Shown here: positions 9,116-19,212 of the stretch, piece after piece
Position numbering within the stretch: position 1 is the first letter of the stretch
How the letters are laid out: each line of letters begins with the position of its first letter
Origin: a bacterium
Lineage (GTDB): Bacteria; Bacteroidota; Ignavibacteria; Kapaibacteriales; UBA2268
Reading direction: 5' to 3'
Assembly (NCBI GenBank): GCA_024711295.1
Contig: JANJTB010000006.1
Location: 186,001 to 250,000 of the forward strand
DNA: 64,000 bases
Translations under genes and position numbers: made by a program
The notes under the pieces: generated by a model
The model's database searches: none
What the model was told of the DNA's origin: nothing
Seen by the model: only the letters and a program-made list of their open reading frames with translations

Positions 9116-9408
9116 TGAATTTTGTTTATTACGAAATCGTAGAAGATTGTATCGAAGCCAAGAATGTGTATGACGCCTATCTTAGTATAAAGATCGGTAA
9201 TGAACTTATGAATCATCTTTCTAAACTTGGTAAATTAGTAGTAATGAACAATATTGAAAAGCCATTTTTCAGAATTATAGTTCGTGGCAAATACACTTTG
9301 AAAGCTGTTATGACAGATGACAAACTTAGAGTATTATTACCTGATATTGCAGATTTCAGAGTTCTTGATGAAATTAAATATCATATTAATGAATTTGGGA
9401 AAGTTTAG
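9115..9408 (+). CDS. Small conserved-looking protein of unknown function
   Basis: A 97-residue soluble protein without signal peptide or membrane segment. I do not recognise the family. The ATG at 9115 shares its A with the TGA stop of the PNP gene (TGATG coupling); a GTG at 9112 would add one residue. The next gene starts directly after its stop. The sequence alternates predicted strands and helices (FRIIVRGKYTLKAVM, KLRVLLPDIADFR), consistent with a small alpha/beta fold. Its tight position between salvage and carbonic-anhydrase-like genes argues that it is truly translated. Confidence 0.7.
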   Translation: MNFVYYEIVEDCIEAKNVYDAYLSIKIGNELMNHLSKLGKLVVMNNIEKPFFRIIVRGKYTLKAVMTDDKLRVLLPDIADFRVLDEIKYHINEFGKV

Positions 9409-9999
9409 ATGGCAAATATATTTGAATTTAACGGTTACAGACCCGTAATTCACGAAAGTAGTTTCATACATCCTAATGCAAATGTTATCGGTAATGTGAT
9501 AATTGGACAAAATGTATATGTTGGTCCCGGAGCTGCAATCAGAGGTGATTGGGGAGAGGTAGTTATCGAAGATGGGTGCAATGTTCAGGAAAATTGCATT
9601 ATTCACATGTTCCCTGGTGTTACTGTTACTCTAAAGCAATCAGCTCACATTGGTCATGGAGCTATTATTCACGGTGCACTGATAGGTCGCAATTGCTTAA
9701 TCGGAATGAATGCTGTAGTTATGGATAACGTAGTTATAGGCGATGAGTCTATTATAGGTGCTTTGTGTTTTGTACCATCTGAAATGATTATTCCTGAAAG
9801 AAAAATAGTTGTAGGGAATCCTGCAAAAATTGTAAAAGATGTTAGTGATGATATGATAAAATGGAAAACTCAGGGCACAGAATTATATCAGAAACTACCT
9901 AATGAATGCTTCGACACTCTTAAAGAGTGCCACCCACTCAGGCACATTCCCTCGGAACGTCCGCCTATGTCTTCAAATTATCAAATTTGGAAAAAATAA
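9409..9999 (+). CDS. Gamma-carbonic anhydrase / PaaY-like hexapeptide-repeat protein
   Basis: A 196-residue left-handed beta-helix protein with hexapeptide repeats over about residues 20-130 and a C-terminal helix. The three zinc ligands of gamma-carbonic anhydrases appear to be His66, His83 and His88 (IIHMF, HIGHGAIIHG), with the 5-residue spacing of the archaeal Cam enzyme. Arg45, Asp47 (RGD) and Gln60 match other conserved active-site residues. The long C-terminal tail (CHPLRHIPSERPP) resembles the PaaY/CaiE subgroup. It may be a carbonic anhydrase or a related acyl-CoA thioesterase or transferase; the metal site is intact. It ends 5 bases before the convergent CheB-CheR gene. Confidence 0.82.
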   Translation: MANIFEFNGYRPVIHESSFIHPNANVIGNVIIGQNVYVGPGAAIRGDWGEVVIEDGCNVQENCIIHMFPGVTVTLKQSAHIGHGAIIHGALIGRNCLIGMNAVVMDNVVIGDESIIGALCFVPSEMIIPERKIVVGNPAKIVKDVSDDMIKWKTQGTELYQKLPNECFDTLKECHPLRHIPSERPPMSSNYQIWKK

Positions 10000-10004
10000 T
10001 TAAA

Positions 10005-12944
10005 TCAAATTGCTGAAAAAGATAGTATAATAAACTTGACAGCTCCTTTTGTATTAAGCATAGGAATTCCATTTAGAACTACTTCTTTTTGGAATTCATC
10101 ATTTATATTTACTAATGCTGAATAATTATGAATTGGTGACTTGTTTTCAAGTATTTGCCTGAAAGGACTATTTAAAATTAATTGCTTTTTCGTGTTTAAA
10201 TCAAAAAATTCGACTTTTATACTTTTATCAGCAATAACATCATCAATTTCAAGTAGTTCTTTTGCTGCTTGGTTTATATATATTACTTCACCATTTTCAT
10301 TCAGCATTACTTCAGAATCTTTTGTCACATCAAGTACATTTATCAAAAAATCATTATCAAGGGCAAGCAAATCCTCATATTCTTTGATTTTGTGTATATC
10401 AGTAAACGTGATTACAACACCTTTTACAGCATTTTCGATAGTTCTGTAAGGAATGATTTTCATCAAAAACCATTCATCATCTCTTGATTTGAGTTCAACT
10501 TCGTATGGCTTGAGTGTTTTTAATGTTTTGTTGATTTCGTTAAAGAAATCAGGGAAATCAAAGTTGTAAGAGATATGACTAATAGGTCTTCCCATATCGT
10601 CATCAATTAAGTTGACAAACTGAACAGTAGCCGGGGTAAATTTTCTAACCCTCAGCTTCATATCGAGAAAGACAGTTCCGATATTAGTGACATTAAACCA
10701 ATTATTATTGTCATTGTTCAATTCTGTCAATTCTTCAATTTTATTTTGATACTCTGAATTTACTGTATAAAGTTCTTCATTTACAGACTGTAGCTCTTCG
10801 TTGATACTTTGTAATTCTTCATTCGATGCTATCAGCTCTTCATTCGTAGCTTGCAATTCTTCGTTGCTTGTTTCTAACTCTTCAATAGTAGCCTGAAGAT
10901 TCTCTTTTGTATATTTAAGCTCATTCTCAATATCCTGAAGTCTTAAATTGAGATTGCTGTCCATCTCGAAAACATTATCTACACCATCTTGCTCACCAAT
11001 TACAGGTTTTTCATCGAATACAACTAGCAAAAGATTAGTTTGATTTTTACCTTGTTTAAATAGCTTAACTTTCAGATCTAATGATATTAATTCTTCATCT
11101 TTGGTAAAAGTAACGTTTGAGTATTTAATTTCATTATTATCTTTTAGTACCTTATGTATTGCAGTGCTCAATGCTACAGAGAGTTCACCCGGTACCAAAT
11201 TAAGTATATTTAAAGAAATTTTTCCTGATGGAATTTTTAAGTATCTGTTAGCATCTTTAAATACGTGAACTAACTCATATTTATCATTGATGATGATTGA
11301 TGGAGGTACATAGCTTGAGAATAAATCTCTACTGATGCTTTCGAATAAATCTGCATCTGAGCTCAGTTTTGATTTAATGTCATTAACAGGCAATGATTTT
11401 TTACTTTTTATTGATGGAATATAAAGTTCGTCAATCACCACTTGTTTTGTATTTATGTTGCTTTTATATATTTTCCATTTGTGTTCGACCGGAGTAAAAA
11501 AAGAAGCTAAATCACCAATGGATTCGCTAGAGCCAAGGAACATTATACCACCGGTATTAAGCGAAAAGCTGAATGAAGAAAGGACTTTCTTTTGCATAAT
11601 AGGTTGGAGATAAATTAAAAGATTTCTACAACTAATCATATCAATTTTTGAAAATGGGGGGTCTTTAATGATATTATGAGTTGCGAAAATGACCATTTGT
11701 CTGATTGTATCAACTACTTTAAATACTTGTCCATTTTTTACAAAATATTTTTTCAGAAAATCTTCATTTACATCTGTAACTATACTTTCCGGATAAATTC
11801 CGGCACTGGCATATTCAATTGCATCCCTGTCAATGTCTGTAGCAAATATCTTAATGTCGTAAACTTTTCCACTTACATTCATGTAGTCATGGAAAAACAT
11901 TGCAAGAGAATAAGCTTCCTCACCGGTAGAACATCCTGCTACCCAAACCCTTATACTTTCACCTGCTTTTTTTAATCCTATAATTTCTGGAATTGCCTTG
12001 AACCTTATTAGCTCGAATGCTTCGTAATCTCTAAAAAATTTAGTTACTCCAATCAAAAGCTCTTTATATAATACATTTGCTTCGGTAGGGGAGTCGCTTA
12101 AAAGCCGATAATAATCTTCGATATTAGCTATTTGGTGAACACTTATTCTTCTTTCAATTCTTCTAACTATTGTATTTGGTTTGTAATAAGTGAAGTCAAC
12201 CCCGGTTCTTGATCGAATAGTCAGTAATATTTTTGAAAGAATATCATCATCTTCAATTGTTATAGTGTTAGCTCTCTCCGAAGCTGAAACCAAAGGATGT
12301 TCAATGTATTTAGATAGTTGTTCACCCATCATTTCAGGAGGTAGAATATAATCAACTAATCCAGTTGATATGGCACTTTTGGGCATTCCGTCAAATTTAG
12401 CGGTTTCTTCATCCTGAACCATTACCATACCACCTGCACCTTTAATGGCTCTTATCCCTAATGTCCCGTCGCTTCCTGTTCCCGACAAAACAATACCTAT
12501 AGATTTTTCACCCAAGTCTTCAGCAAGTGAACGAAAAAAGACATCAATCGGTAGATTCAAGCCTAAGTTTTGAATTTGGTCAGTGAGATATAATTTTCTG
12601 TGAAATATTGTAAGGTTCTTTTTTGGAGGTATCAAATATATTGAATTTTTGGCAATATACATGCCATCTTCGGCTCTGTAAATTGGCAGTAATGTATGCT
12701 TACTAAGAAGCTCCACCATCAAACTTTTGTAATCGGGTGATAAATGTTGGACAACAACATACGCAAGACCACTATCAGGTTTGATGTGTTTGAAAAATTG
12801 CTCTAATGCTTCTAAGCCACCTGCAGATGCTCCTATTCCAACTATCGCGAAGTCATTATTGGCGGATTGTGTCTTATCTGTTAAATTGATGTTTTCTGAC
12901 TGGTTTTCACCAGCATGCTGAACTTTTCTTCCTTTGTATGCCAT
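10005..12944 (-). CDS. CheB-CheR fusion with coiled coil and PAS domains
   Basis: A 979-residue protein. The N-terminal CheB methylesterase domain (about 30-215) keeps the triad Ser40 (GASAGG), His67 (QHLSPD) and Asp159 (SGTGSDGT). It lacks a receiver domain. A CheR methyltransferase follows (about 230-490), with the SAM loop [14 protein letters not shown] and CRNLLIYL. Next are a PAS-like region (about 550-640), a Glu/Leu/Asn-rich coiled coil (about 665-748) with repeated NEEL units, and two PAS-like domains to the end. No histidine kinase domain follows. Homologues are often hybrid sensor proteins; here output probably goes through protein partners or through methylation/demethylation. No other chemotaxis genes are in the window, so the substrate is unknown. 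Confidence 0.88.
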   Translation of the reverse strand: MAYKGRKVQHAGENQSENINLTDKTQSANNDFAIVGIGASAGGLEALEQFFKHIKPDSGLAYVVVQHLSPDYKSLMVELLSKHTLLPIYRAEDGMYIAKNSIYLIPPKKNLTIFHRKLYLTDQIQNLGLNLPIDVFFRSLAEDLGEKSIGIVLSGTGSDGTLGIRAIKGAGGMVMVQDEETAKFDGMPKSAISTGLVDYILPPEMMGEQLSKYIEHPLVSASERANTITIEDDDILSKILLTIRSRTGVDFTYYKPNTIVRRIERRISVHQIANIEDYYRLLSDSPTEANVLYKELLIGVTKFFRDYEAFELIRFKAIPEIIGLKKAGESIRVWVAGCSTGEEAYSLAMFFHDYMNVSGKVYDIKIFATDIDRDAIEYASAGIYPESIVTDVNEDFLKKYFVKNGQVFKVVDTIRQMVIFATHNIIKDPPFSKIDMISCRNLLIYLQPIMQKKVLSSFSFSLNTGGIMFLGSSESIGDLASFFTPVEHKWKIYKSNINTKQVVIDELYIPSIKSKKSLPVNDIKSKLSSDADLFESISRDLFSSYVPPSIIINDKYELVHVFKDANRYLKIPSGKISLNILNLVPGELSVALSTAIHKVLKDNNEIKYSNVTFTKDEELISLDLKVKLFKQGKNQTNLLLVVFDEKPVIGEQDGVDNVFEMDSNLNLRLQDIENELKYTKENLQATIEELETSNEELQATNEELIASNEELQSINEELQSVNEELYTVNSEYQNKIEELTELNNDNNNWFNVTNIGTVFLDMKLRVRKFTPATVQFVNLIDDDMGRPISHISYNFDFPDFFNEINKTLKTLKPYEVELKSRDDEWFLMKIIPYRTIENAVKGVVITFTDIHKIKEYEDLLALDNDFLINVLDVTKDSEVMLNENGEVIYINQAAKELLEIDDVIADKSIKVEFFDLNTKKQLILNSPFRQILENKSPIHNYSALVNINDEFQKEVVLNGIPMLNTKGAVKFIILSFSAI

Positions 12945-13060
12945 CTCTTACAAGTCAAAAAGTAATAATTCTATTATGAAATAAATAATTACAAATATAA
13001 CTAATATTCCATAAAAGAAATTAAATATTTTGGGGTATAGAAATAATCTTAATTCAGCTA

Positions 13061-16000
13061 TTAAAAGTCCAGACCTATAGAAAATAAATAATACGGCTCA
13101 GACCATCGTTCAATTTCATCTCTCCATGCAATATCAATTTTCCATGGAATACCAAAAAAGTAACTTCTGATCCCCAGCCCTGTGCTCATAAGCAAATTAC
13201 CGGGGATTCTCTCACCATCAATAGATTGTTGAGAAGTAATAATTTCATCATTCCAAGCAGAGCCAACATCAAAAAAGATGGCACCATTAATTCCTTGTAT
13301 AAGTATGGGTAATGGTCCAGCCAACAATGCGGTTATCAAAGGGAACCGGAATTCTGCATTTGCTATAAAATACTTATTCCCAAATACTTCACTGACAGCC
13401 CATCCACGTAAAGGCATTTCGAAGGCCATAAAAGCAAAGTCTTCAGGTTGGTCAAACGGTAATCTACCACCACTGAATCTTCGGTTTATCCAGTTGTCTG
13501 TTCCACCCATAAAAAAATTCTGCGGGTCGGCACCAAAGCTACCCCCGCCTGAACCACGTAATGCAAATCCAAAAAACCAACCCAGAGGTATATAAGTTCT
13601 ATAGTCTGCTCTAATTGTTGCAAATCCAACACCATTGTCGCTGAACTTTGGTGAGCCATACATTTCGATAAAATATCTAGAACCATCTCTTGGACCGTAA
13701 TATCCCCACAGGGTATTATCATGTACATATTTAAGTTTGGGTACCAATAAGAATCTGTCGATACCACTCAATTCCGGAACCTCAACATTTTCTTTTGATA
13801 ACACCATGAAATTAGCACCAAACTCTAATCTGTTAAACAAACTAAAAGGATAAGAGGCATTAACTCCTGCTCCATAATTTCTGAAACGATAGAAAAAGTT
13901 GTCAAAGCTGAAAATGAATGCTGATGTATGATATACGCTAAATGAATAATCTATAATGTCAGGAAGGTAGTTGTAAGCCAAGTAAAATTGACTATTTCGT
14001 AAATCTAAAAGTAAATTAGCCTGGAAGTAAATCTGATGATCACCAAGAACATCGCTAAACAGCATTTGGGTAACACCCTGCACACCAAAAAATGTGTTAT
14101 AACCTGGATTACCAAGTATCAAATCAGGAGAAAACTTTACTTTGTAATCATTCTCAGTAAATTCAGAGCCGATTGTATCTTTACTGTCTAAGTTTGGTTT
14201 GCTTTCTTCAAGTAAGTTTTTCTGAGCATCTACACTTGGTTGAATAAGCTGCTGTCCTTCGAAAGTAAGTTCGAAATTCCCAAATCCTACAAGTTTAGTT
14301 TCTTCTTGTTTAACGTCTGTACCTTCAGCGATCGATTCAATAATCTTTTGTTGTTCTATTTGTGATTGTCTGAATTTTGTTAGTGGTAATTCATCAACCT
14401 TGAGTTTACTTTCCAGAGGATACTTCATCATATAGATATCATATCCACCTTTAACTTGAATAGTAAAAAGAGCTTTTGATGCATCTCTTGAAATAGTTGC
14501 TTGTGTAATTCCATAAAGTGAATTAGTTAATGGTTTTGATCGTTTGGTATTAATATCTAATATATACAAATTCGCAATACCATTTTTGTCTGAAGTAAAT
14601 AATAACTTTTCATCACCTGGTACTACCGAAATGCTTGTCTTTTTATTTTCCGAGTCATAAGTGAGTCGAGTTATTCTTCCTGATTCAAGGTTCAACTCAT
14701 AAATATCATCCTGGTAAACGTTATAATCCCAAATTTTAAAAGTTTTATTGGTAAAAATTCCGTCAACATTACTGCTTCTATCAGAAATAAAATAAATTTT
14801 CTTACCATCAAAAGACCAACTAATTCCTGTAACAGAAAAAACGTCGTTTGTTACCTTTGTTAATTCTTTATTTGAAAATTTGTAAACATATATATCTGAT
14901 TGCAATCCGTTTGATCCTATAAATGCTATGCTCTCACCATTATTTGACCATTGGACAGATGAAATTGACTTAATTCCCCAAGTGAGTTTGTCGTATTTTC
15001 CATTATCTGCATTAACAATGTAAATTGCATCTTCACCGCCAGCTTTTGCAGAAATTGCAATATGAGTGCCTTTTTCGTTCCAGGAGATACCTGGTGTAAG
15101 CATGTTTAAATCTTCGAAATCCTGAGCTCTTGAACTACTTATAAGCTGTTTGACACTTTTCTTATCATCAATATTTCTCACAAAAATTCCAAAAACACCA
15201 CCACTTGTTGATATATAAGCTAACCTTTCACCATCTGGAGAAATTGCAGGTGAAGAATTATAAAATGTCATATCCTTATCGTGATCTGTCAGTGCTTGAG
15301 CAAAGTCTTTAGGGTCTTCGAATAATTCTAAATCAGGGAAATAAAATTTCTTTATATCTTTTTGCCACTTTTCTGAAAAATCTTCAAATGACATCTGAAA
15401 AGCACTTTCGAAAGCTATATCAATATTTCTGTGAATTCTAAGTTTATTTATCAAATCACCAACTCGTTCGTTTCCGTACTTTTCAGCTATGTAATGATAA
15501 AAGGTTTGTCCTCCCCGATATGCCAGATAGCCATCGAGTCTATTAAGGGGGGGCAGATTTTCGCTTAATGTGAGATCTCTCATAAACATATCTGTTTCGG
15601 TATTCATCCCACCTATACTTTGCCACTCAACAAACCCTTCGTTTAGCCAAAGAGGGATCATAAATCCCCCACTTGATGAAAGTGCAGATTGAAATGTGCC
15701 TCCATAAAACATATCATTAAGAACCGCATGCCCTAATTCGTGGTGGATTACGTGGTCAAGTTGTGCCCAATTACCCTGAAAGGGGACAACAACTCTATTC
15801 TTGAATAGTTCTGTTACACCGCCTACACCTTCCGGCATAAATTGCATTATGACATTGGTTTGCTGAAACTCATTGTGGGCTCCATAGACTATGACTGCTA
15901 CTCTGCTCGACATTTTATGATTCAATGTCTTTTGAATTGAAGTCAATGAGCGCTCACAAACAGTTGCTGTGTAATCTCCAAGATATTTGAATCCGTCATT

Positions 16001-16147
16001 GTAATATACATCAAAATTTACTGTTTGAACATATTTCCAATCAAACTTCTCATATTGTACTTTATTTTTTCCAAACTGACCAAATGCATCATAGTATAAT
16101 ACATGAAATGCAACAAAAGTCAATAAATATATAATATTTTTTCTCAT
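13061..16147 (-). CDS. Outer-membrane metallopeptidase with beta-propeller and barrel
   Basis: A 1028-residue secreted protein. A signal peptide (1-23) precedes a zinc-peptidase domain with HHELGH (His136, Glu137, His140) and a downstream NEG (Glu170) as likely third ligand, the layout of gluzincins such as peptidase MA. Residues about 280-600 hold TolB/WD40-like propeller repeats (SPDGERLAYIS, SWNEKGTHIAIS, SRDASKALFTI). The C-terminal 350 or so residues look like a surface-antigen/BamA-like outer-membrane barrel ending in LFSIGLDF. A tethered protease facing the periplasm or exterior is plausible. Partner and substrate are unknown. A charged, low-complexity linker (about 600-670) separates propeller and barrel. 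Confidence 0.75.
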   Translation of the reverse strand: MRKNIIYLLTFVAFHVLYYDAFGQFGKNKVQYEKFDWKYVQTVNFDVYYNDGFKYLGDYTATVCERSLTSIQKTLNHKMSSRVAVIVYGAHNEFQQTNVIMQFMPEGVGGVTELFKNRVVVPFQGNWAQLDHVIHHELGHAVLNDMFYGGTFQSALSSSGGFMIPLWLNEGFVEWQSIGGMNTETDMFMRDLTLSENLPPLNRLDGYLAYRGGQTFYHYIAEKYGNERVGDLINKLRIHRNIDIAFESAFQMSFEDFSEKWQKDIKKFYFPDLELFEDPKDFAQALTDHDKDMTFYNSSPAISPDGERLAYISTSGGVFGIFVRNIDDKKSVKQLISSSRAQDFEDLNMLTPGISWNEKGTHIAISAKAGGEDAIYIVNADNGKYDKLTWGIKSISSVQWSNNGESIAFIGSNGLQSDIYVYKFSNKELTKVTNDVFSVTGISWSFDGKKIYFISDRSSNVDGIFTNKTFKIWDYNVYQDDIYELNLESGRITRLTYDSENKKTSISVVPGDEKLLFTSDKNGIANLYILDINTKRSKPLTNSLYGITQATISRDASKALFTIQVKGGYDIYMMKYPLESKLKVDELPLTKFRQSQIEQQKIIESIAEGTDVKQEETKLVGFGNFELTFEGQQLIQPSVDAQKNLLEESKPNLDSKDTIGSEFTENDYKVKFSPDLILGNPGYNTFFGVQGVTQMLFSDVLGDHQIYFQANLLLDLRNSQFYLAYNYLPDIIDYSFSVYHTSAFIFSFDNFFYRFRNYGAGVNASYPFSLFNRLEFGANFMVLSKENVEVPELSGIDRFLLVPKLKYVHDNTLWGYYGPRDGSRYFIEMYGSPKFSDNGVGFATIRADYRTYIPLGWFFGFALRGSGGGSFGADPQNFFMGGTDNWINRRFSGGRLPFDQPEDFAFMAFEMPLRGWAVSEVFGNKYFIANAEFRFPLITALLAGPLPILIQGINGAIFFDVGSAWNDEIITSQQSIDGERIPGNLLMSTGLGIRSYFFGIPWKIDIAWRDEIERWSEPYYLFSIGLDF

Positions 16148-16272
16148 AGTTTAAGCTCTTATTTGTATTGCCATGGAAATTACACATCAAAATCTATTAT
16201 GTTACAAAAAATGATTTTTATCCCAAATTTTTAGACGTAATAATTATCCGAATGGTTTATTTTTACAATTAT

Positions 16273-16316
16273 AAAAAAAAATCCCGGCAGCCTTTCAGCA
16301 TACCGAGATAACGGGA
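16273..16316 (-). terminator. Probable intrinsic terminator after the DUF6132 gene
   Basis: On the minus strand, arms TCCCG (16312-16316) and CGGGA (16282-16286) with an inner GC-rich segment are followed by nine T residues. It lies just downstream of the DUF6132 stop and would separate the thioredoxin-DUF6132 unit from the metallopeptidase gene. Confidence 0.5.
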
Positions 16317-16342
16317 GTTTATGAACAATTATCAATTTATTT

Positions 16343-16543
16343 TTATTTAGACTCTGTAGTCTTTTCTTTCTTTTTACTCGGAAAAACAGCAATTAATCCC
16401 ATTGCAGCACCATAAATTGTAGAAATGTGCCAATTTGATGTAATAGGGCAAGTGCCGCTGTTACAACCAATGAAGTAGTAATATGCATATCCTAATGCTG
16501 CACCTGCAACTGAGCCTATAATGAGTTTGTAGTAGCTTTTCAT
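16343..16543 (-). CDS. DUF6132 small membrane protein
   Basis: A 66-residue protein with two short hydrophobic segments (about 7-25 and 41-55) flanking the family signature with two cysteines, GCNSGTCPITSN. This pattern matches DUF6132, a small Bacteroidota family of unknown role, often seen near thioredoxin or rhodanese genes. Here it sits one base downstream of the thioredoxin gene, which supports a link to thiol or sulfur chemistry. The C-terminus is Lys/Glu-rich and cytoplasmic by the positive-inside rule. Confidence 0.8.
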   Translation of the reverse strand: MKSYYKLIIGSVAGAALGYAYYYFIGCNSGTCPITSNWHISTIYGAAMGLIAVFPSKKKEKTTESK

Positions 16544-16544
16544 G

Positions 16545-16919
16545 TTAATTTAGAATTATAGGTTCCGATACGCCAAAAATATCTAGAATGGCTTTTTTAT
16601 AATCTTCTTTTCTCATAGCACCTACCGACATTTGAGGTCTTTCACTTTTAGTTGGTATAAATAATACCGAGGGGATGCTTCTTATACCAAATGCGGCTGC
16701 TAATTCTTGTTCAGCTTCTGTATCAACCTTGAAAATATTGACTTTTCCATTATAATCATTGGATAATTCTTCCATAATAGGTGATAACATTCTACATGGC
16801 CCACACCAGTCAGCATAAAAATCAATTATAACAGGTAACTCACCGTTATATTCCCACTCTGTTTTGTTCTCAAAGTCAAATATTGTATCAATAAATTCTT
16901 GTTTTGATAAAAATTTCAT
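16545..16919 (-). CDS. trxA: Thioredoxin
   Basis: A 124-residue thioredoxin with the WCGPC active site in FYADWCGPCRMLSP and the cis-Pro segment GIRSIPSVLF. The length is slightly above the 105-110 of classic thioredoxins, because of a 15-residue N-terminal extension. There is no signal peptide, so it acts in the cytoplasm as a protein disulfide reductase. It is co-transcribed with the DUF6132 gene. It could be one of several thioredoxins of the organism. Confidence 0.93.
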   Translation of the reverse strand: MKFLSKQEFIDTIFDFENKTEWEYNGELPVIIDFYADWCGPCRMLSPIMEELSNDYNGKVNIFKVDTEAEQELAAAFGIRSIPSVLFIPTKSERPQMSVGAMRKEDYKKAILDIFGVSEPIILN

Positions 16920-17015
16920 TTTTTTATTTCCTGTATTTGTTTCAAATTTTTAGTTATAAACGATACACAAAAAACTATATTGCTTAAAAGTAATATAAAA
17001 TTTATTTTTTAAAAA

Positions 17016-17993
17016 TTATTTTTTATATCTTATCAGATTTAAATCCGCCAAAACTATTGATAATACAGATTCTAAGACTACTGGTACGCGTAGGGCAATA
17101 CATATATCATGCCTTCCAATAATTTTCAGGTTCTGTTTTTCATTCGTTTCAAAATTTAAAGTGCTTTGTGTTACAGAGATAGACGAAGAAGGCTTAACAG
17201 CTACTCTGAATACCAAGTCATTACCATTGCTGATACCACCGTTGATTCCACCGGAATTATTAGTTGCGGTTTTACCTGATTTATCAAAAATCAAATCGTT
17301 ATGTTCCGAACCATTCATACATGCACTATTAAATCCGGAGCCGAACTCAATTCCTTTTATAGCTGGAATTGAAAAAACCATGTGGGAAATCAATGATTCA
17401 AGACTATCAAAAAATGGTTCACCTAATCCAAGAGGAACATTTTTTGCGGTACACTCAACAATTCCACCAACAGAATCACCGTACTTCAGAGCATTGTCAA
17501 TTGTTTTTTCAATCTCATCACTGCCACCAACTGATATTAGCCTAGACTCAATAACGATTTTTGGGATGATTTTTTTTGCAATTACTCCCGCTATAACCAA
17601 ACTTGTGGTTAAGCGGCCTGAAAAATGCCCGCCACCTCTATAATCATTAAATCCGTAATATTTTTGGCTTGCAACAAAATCTGCATGGCCGGGTCGGGGT
17701 GTACTTTTTACAAAATCGTAATCTTTACTATTGATATTTTTATTCGGAACTTCAATTAATATCGGTGCGCCAGTAGTGAAACCATTAAATATTCCTGTTT
17801 TTAGTAAAATTTCATCCTTTTCCTTTCTAGGTGTTGTTCCTTTGATTTTTGGGTTACGTTTTATGAGGGGTTCTTTAAAATCATTCTCAGACAATGATAA
17901 ACCTGGTGGACATCCATCAATCAAAATTCCTACACATTCTCCATGTGATTCACCAAAGATGTGTACTCTAAAGATCCTACCAAAACTATTCAT
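17016..17993 (-). CDS. aroC: Chorismate synthase
   Basis: About 325 residues; converts EPSP to chorismate with reduced FMN, the seventh step of the shikimate pathway. Motifs: FGESHGE near the N-terminus, RPGHAD, the DYRGGGHFSGRLT loop, and GRHDICIALR near the C-terminus. ATG 17993 is chosen because it starts with MNSFGRIFRVHIFGESHG, the usual position; two upstream in-frame Met codons would add ten residues. It overlaps the aroA stop by 8 bp. The protein is somewhat shorter than the common 350-360 residues but all core motifs are present. It is the last gene of the aro operon. Confidence 0.93.
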   Translation of the reverse strand: MNSFGRIFRVHIFGESHGECVGILIDGCPPGLSLSENDFKEPLIKRNPKIKGTTPRKEKDEILLKTGIFNGFTTGAPILIEVPNKNINSKDYDFVKSTPRPGHADFVASQKYYGFNDYRGGGHFSGRLTTSLVIAGVIAKKIIPKIVIESRLISVGGSDEIEKTIDNALKYGDSVGGIVECTAKNVPLGLGEPFFDSLESLISHMVFSIPAIKGIEFGSGFNSACMNGSEHNDLIFDKSGKTATNNSGGINGGISNGNDLVFRVAVKPSSSISVTQSTLNFETNEKQNLKIIGRHDICIALRVPVVLESVLSIVLADLNLIRYKK

Positions 17994-19212
17994 TAACATT
18001 TGCTCCAATTTTGATAATATCATTCCAAAAGCCAGGGTAAGATTTGCTTACACATTGGGGATTTGAAATGCAAATGGTTTCACTTACTTTAAGTGCAGAA
18101 ACAGCTAATGACATTGCAATTCTATGATCGTTGTGTGGATCTACTAAACCACTCTTTATTTTGCCCGGTTTAACTATCAAACTTTTTCCATCCTGTTTTA
18201 TTGAAATTCCTAATTTAGCATATTCCAAAATGAGAGATTCTATCCTATTTGACTCTTTAAATATTAATCTGTTAACATTATTCAAGTAACAGATTTCATT
18301 TGAATTTATTGCAATTGGAATTATGGCAGGAACCAAATCAGGGCAGTCAGCAAAATCAAACTCAAAACTTTCAATTTTAGATTTAAATACTTCAAAGGAA
18401 TCAGTTCTCTGAGAAAATTTCACGTTTGATTTTTTAAGAAGCTCTGTAATGGAATAATCTGCTTGGCTTGGGTTTTGTCTCAAGCCTGATATTACAATAC
18501 TCTCTTCAGATGCAATTGCTGCAGCAGATATTAAAAATGAAGCACCACTCCAATCACATTCATCATAATCATAAAGTTTTGAGTACTTTTGGTTTCCTGG
18601 TATGTAAAATTCATTGAAATTAGAACGGGTTATTGTTATATTGTATGATTTTAAAATTTCAATTGTCAAATTGATATAGGGTTCGCTTTGCAAGTTTTTA
18701 ACTCTTATTTTGGAATCTTGACTCATTATTGGTAAAATCATCAACAATGCAGTTAAGCTCTGACTTGTTTTTGAACAATCAATTTCAAATTCACCTGAGT
18801 ATATGCTGCCGGAGCAATTAAGAATTACAACATCTTCATCGCTTACTACTTCAATTGACAAACCAATTTCTTGTAGTTCGTTTAAATATGGTCTTTTAGA
18901 TAAAGAATGAGACAATTTAAAAATATTTTTTTCTCTAAAAGCCGAAAATATTATTGGTAAAACTCTTAAAGCAAAACCTGATTCGCCCATATAAAATTCA
19001 TTACATGAATTAAAATGAATCAGAGAGTTTAGCACAATAATAACATCATCAGAAATAATTGGATTATCTACAACTAATTCTCTGCCTGATAAAAAATTAC
19101 ATATCAGCACCCTTTGTTGGATACTTTTTGATTTAGGGGCTTCAACAATACCTTTAAGTTTAGAGAAGGTTAAGCATTTCATCATGTATTCTGCGAATTG
19201 TTGACGTGACAT
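17986..19212 (-). CDS. aroA: 3-phosphoshikimate 1-carboxyvinyltransferase (EPSP synthase)
   Basis: Sixth step: transfers enolpyruvyl from PEP to shikimate 3-phosphate. It has 408 residues, near the usual 420-430. Motifs: KSKSIQQR (substrate loop), GESGFALRVLP (counterpart of GNAGTAMRP), SQSLTALLMILP, the KESNRI segment and DPHNDHRIAMSL. The PEP-loop sequence ESGFALR deviates from the common NAGTA(M/I)R, which could change inhibitor sensitivity. ATG 19212 overlaps the preceding aroE-aroK gene by 53 bp; ATGs at 19185 or 19182 (MMKCLTFSKLKG) fit the family start better. It is translationally linked to aroC. Confidence 0.9.
   Translation of the reverse strand: MSRQQFAEYMMKCLTFSKLKGIVEAPKSKSIQQRVLICNFLSGRELVVDNPIISDDVIIVLNSLIHFNSCNEFYMGESGFALRVLPIIFSAFREKNIFKLSHSLSKRPYLNELQEIGLSIEVVSDEDVVILNCSGSIYSGEFEIDCSKTSQSLTALLMILPIMSQDSKIRVKNLQSEPYINLTIEILKSYNITITRSNFNEFYIPGNQKYSKLYDYDECDWSGASFLISAAAIASEESIVISGLRQNPSQADYSITELLKKSNVKFSQRTDSFEVFKSKIESFEFDFADCPDLVPAIIPIAINSNEICYLNNVNRLIFKESNRIESLILEYAKLGISIKQDGKSLIVKPGKIKSGLVDPHNDHRIAMSLAVSALKVSETICISNPQCVSKSYPGFWNDIIKIGANVNE

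Noticed and set aside
17161-17643. 160-codon plus-strand ORF opposite aroC
   Set aside because: Antisense shadow of a well-supported aroC; no family signature.
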